From NCBI GenBank assembly GCA_024220505.1, contig JAKZZE010000024.1, positions 310,001 through 374,000 on the forward strand: a DNA stretch of 64,000 nt, read 5' to 3'. Source of the DNA: Rhizopus arrhizus (Eukaryota; Mucoromycota; Mucoromycetes; Mucorales; Rhizopodaceae). Position 1 is the first letter of the stretch. Each line of letters opens with the position of its first letter. The position numbers were made by a program, and so were the translations under genes. The notes below the pieces were generated by a model. It saw only the letters and a list, made by a program, of their open reading frames with translations, was not told where the DNA came from and made no database searches. Shown in pieces: positions 62,847 to 64,000 of the stretch.

Positions 62847-64000
62847 GAGAAAGAAGCCGCTGGCAACAAAAAATGTGAGAGAGAACAATTACTGGTAATT
62901 ACTTGCGATTTATACCCAGAATATTGAATGATATAATTCATTTTGTCAAATTATCTAAATATGTACTTAAATATCCAATAAACTGAAGTAATGTTGTAGT
63001 CATTAGAGTATGCATGCCATAAAATTTACTGATCTTACATATTTCAAGTTTGATATTCTTTAATGAACCTGTCTGATATAATGATAACATACCATTAGAC
63101 AATTGGATAAAAACTAATACTGTCATTTTGTTAGAGACCATAGTAATTATATGGAACATGTATATGAAAGGTAAATACCTGATAATTGAGGCGGAGCTTT
63201 GTATATATTATGCAGATTAGTCTATTTAATACGTTGTATGTAGCTGTTATGTAGGAAATTGAATAGTGCTATATTGTCAACATAGTTAATTGATATAGTA
63301 GAGTGCAAATGAAGCTCTAGAGAAGTGTAATTTTATTCAAAATCACTTTAAAGTTGGTCATTTTGGTAGACGACAGCAATATAACACTAAATGTCTCGCG
63401 TTTGAAGCAAAGTTTGTATAAATTATTTCATAAAATAAATAATCGGGTTTCTATATACAAGTATCATTAAACTTTTTACTGCTAACTAAAGCTTCCTTAA
63501 TCGCAAAAATTTAAATAGCTATCCCTTTCAAGAATTTCTGTTATATTCTGGAATACTTTAGGATTGCCCATCAAACTCGTCCCATGATGTTTATTGATAT
63601 AGCTAATTATGCATTTCATATTAGATAAAGATGAATTTAAGTTGTATAAAAGCAAGTAATCCATAAAACATTACTCAGGATGTCAGGGTCACCCTAGTGG
63701 CTCGGTGGAGGAATCATGATAACATAGCAAGGATAACGAATGTAATTACAAACCTTTTTTTTAAAAAAAATATATAATTCTGAGAGCTAATATGTAAATA
63801 CCGTATTGTTTTCTGCCTTTTTGCAATTTTTTTATATCACTTGCATTTCTTTATTTCAAAAGAAACTAATTTACGCTAATTAAGAAATAATTTTAACGTA
63901 AGAGTTCAAAGCATTGAGAAAATTACGAAACATGAATTAATTACCATTTGGGTTTTATAAGTGCAACAAAAGTATATTAAAGACAAGCTACGAGATTTAG
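62847..64000. other. AT-rich region, nothing recognised
   Basis: No supported gene, tRNA or repeat end. Short frames (for example 63,159-62,938) have no domain. Confidence 0.5.

Overview
This window reads as genomic DNA of an early-diverging fungus, most probably a mucoralean (Mucoromycota). The evidence is AT-rich intergenic DNA, short GT-AG introns in two conserved housekeeping genes (prohibitin PHB1 and an ESCRT-0 Vps27/Hrs protein), Ty3/gypsy chromoviruses with C-terminal chromodomains, abundant TA-flanked Tc1/mariner elements, TNP2-type DNA transposons and a Fanzor (TnpB-like) pseudogene. The species cannot be fixed from the sequence alone. Only about 4 kb is ordinary host gene; most of the rest is a deep nest of mobile elements.

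Region 1 (1-20,108) is a stack of retroposons built up at the 5' end of one intact tRNA-Ala(AGC) gene (20,036-20,108). From the tRNA outward come a full-length two-ORF LINE (15,195-20,035) and then four tRNA-derived SINE copies (S3, S2, S1, S0), all on the minus strand. LINE, S3, S2 and S1 each end in a copy of the first 14 nt of the tRNA (GGGGATGTAGCTCA), as expected if each new element inserted at the tRNA 5' end and pushed older ones outward. LINE and SINE share about 60-70 bp of 3' tail with a small hairpin that covaries. Later insertions cut this stack: a TA-flanked element (B1), a deleted CACTA-type element (5,914-14,583, TSD CAA) that itself holds a young intact chromovirus D (7,726-13,730), and a CACTA element with a spliced TNP2 transposase (1-3,344) that was in turn hit by a Tc1-like element at the window edge.

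Region 2 (20,109-45,070) is a second nest. An old, broken chromovirus A (24.3-43.9 kb) is split by a 1,630-bp TA-flanked element B2, which is itself split by an intact chromovirus C (26,864-33,073). Downstream, the 3' region of A is split by a TNP2-like DNA transposon E (36,757-43,171), whose transposase gene was hit three times (Tc1-like F, and two solo LTRs, each with its own target duplication). The 3' LTR of A faces an inverted copy of itself, giving a near-perfect 0.59-kb inverted repeat.

Region 3 (45,071-52,790) holds one unrecognised six-exon gene, LTR fragments, a dead tyrosine recombinase and a 471-bp tandem repeat made of four related half-units. Region 4 (52.8-56.3 kb) is the host gene island: PHB1 and VPS27, both on the minus strand. 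Region 5 (57-62.5 kb) has a 5'-truncated LINE with a 14-bp TSD, inserted at the end of a TA-flanked element that carries a decayed Fanzor and the helix-turn-helix end of a mariner-like transposase. The last 1.2 kb shows nothing recognisable.

The most promising unusual system is the tRNA-gene-anchored LINE with its 3'-tail-sharing SINE. Next are the Fanzor/mariner composite element and the internal copies of the polypurine tract in all three chromoviruses.
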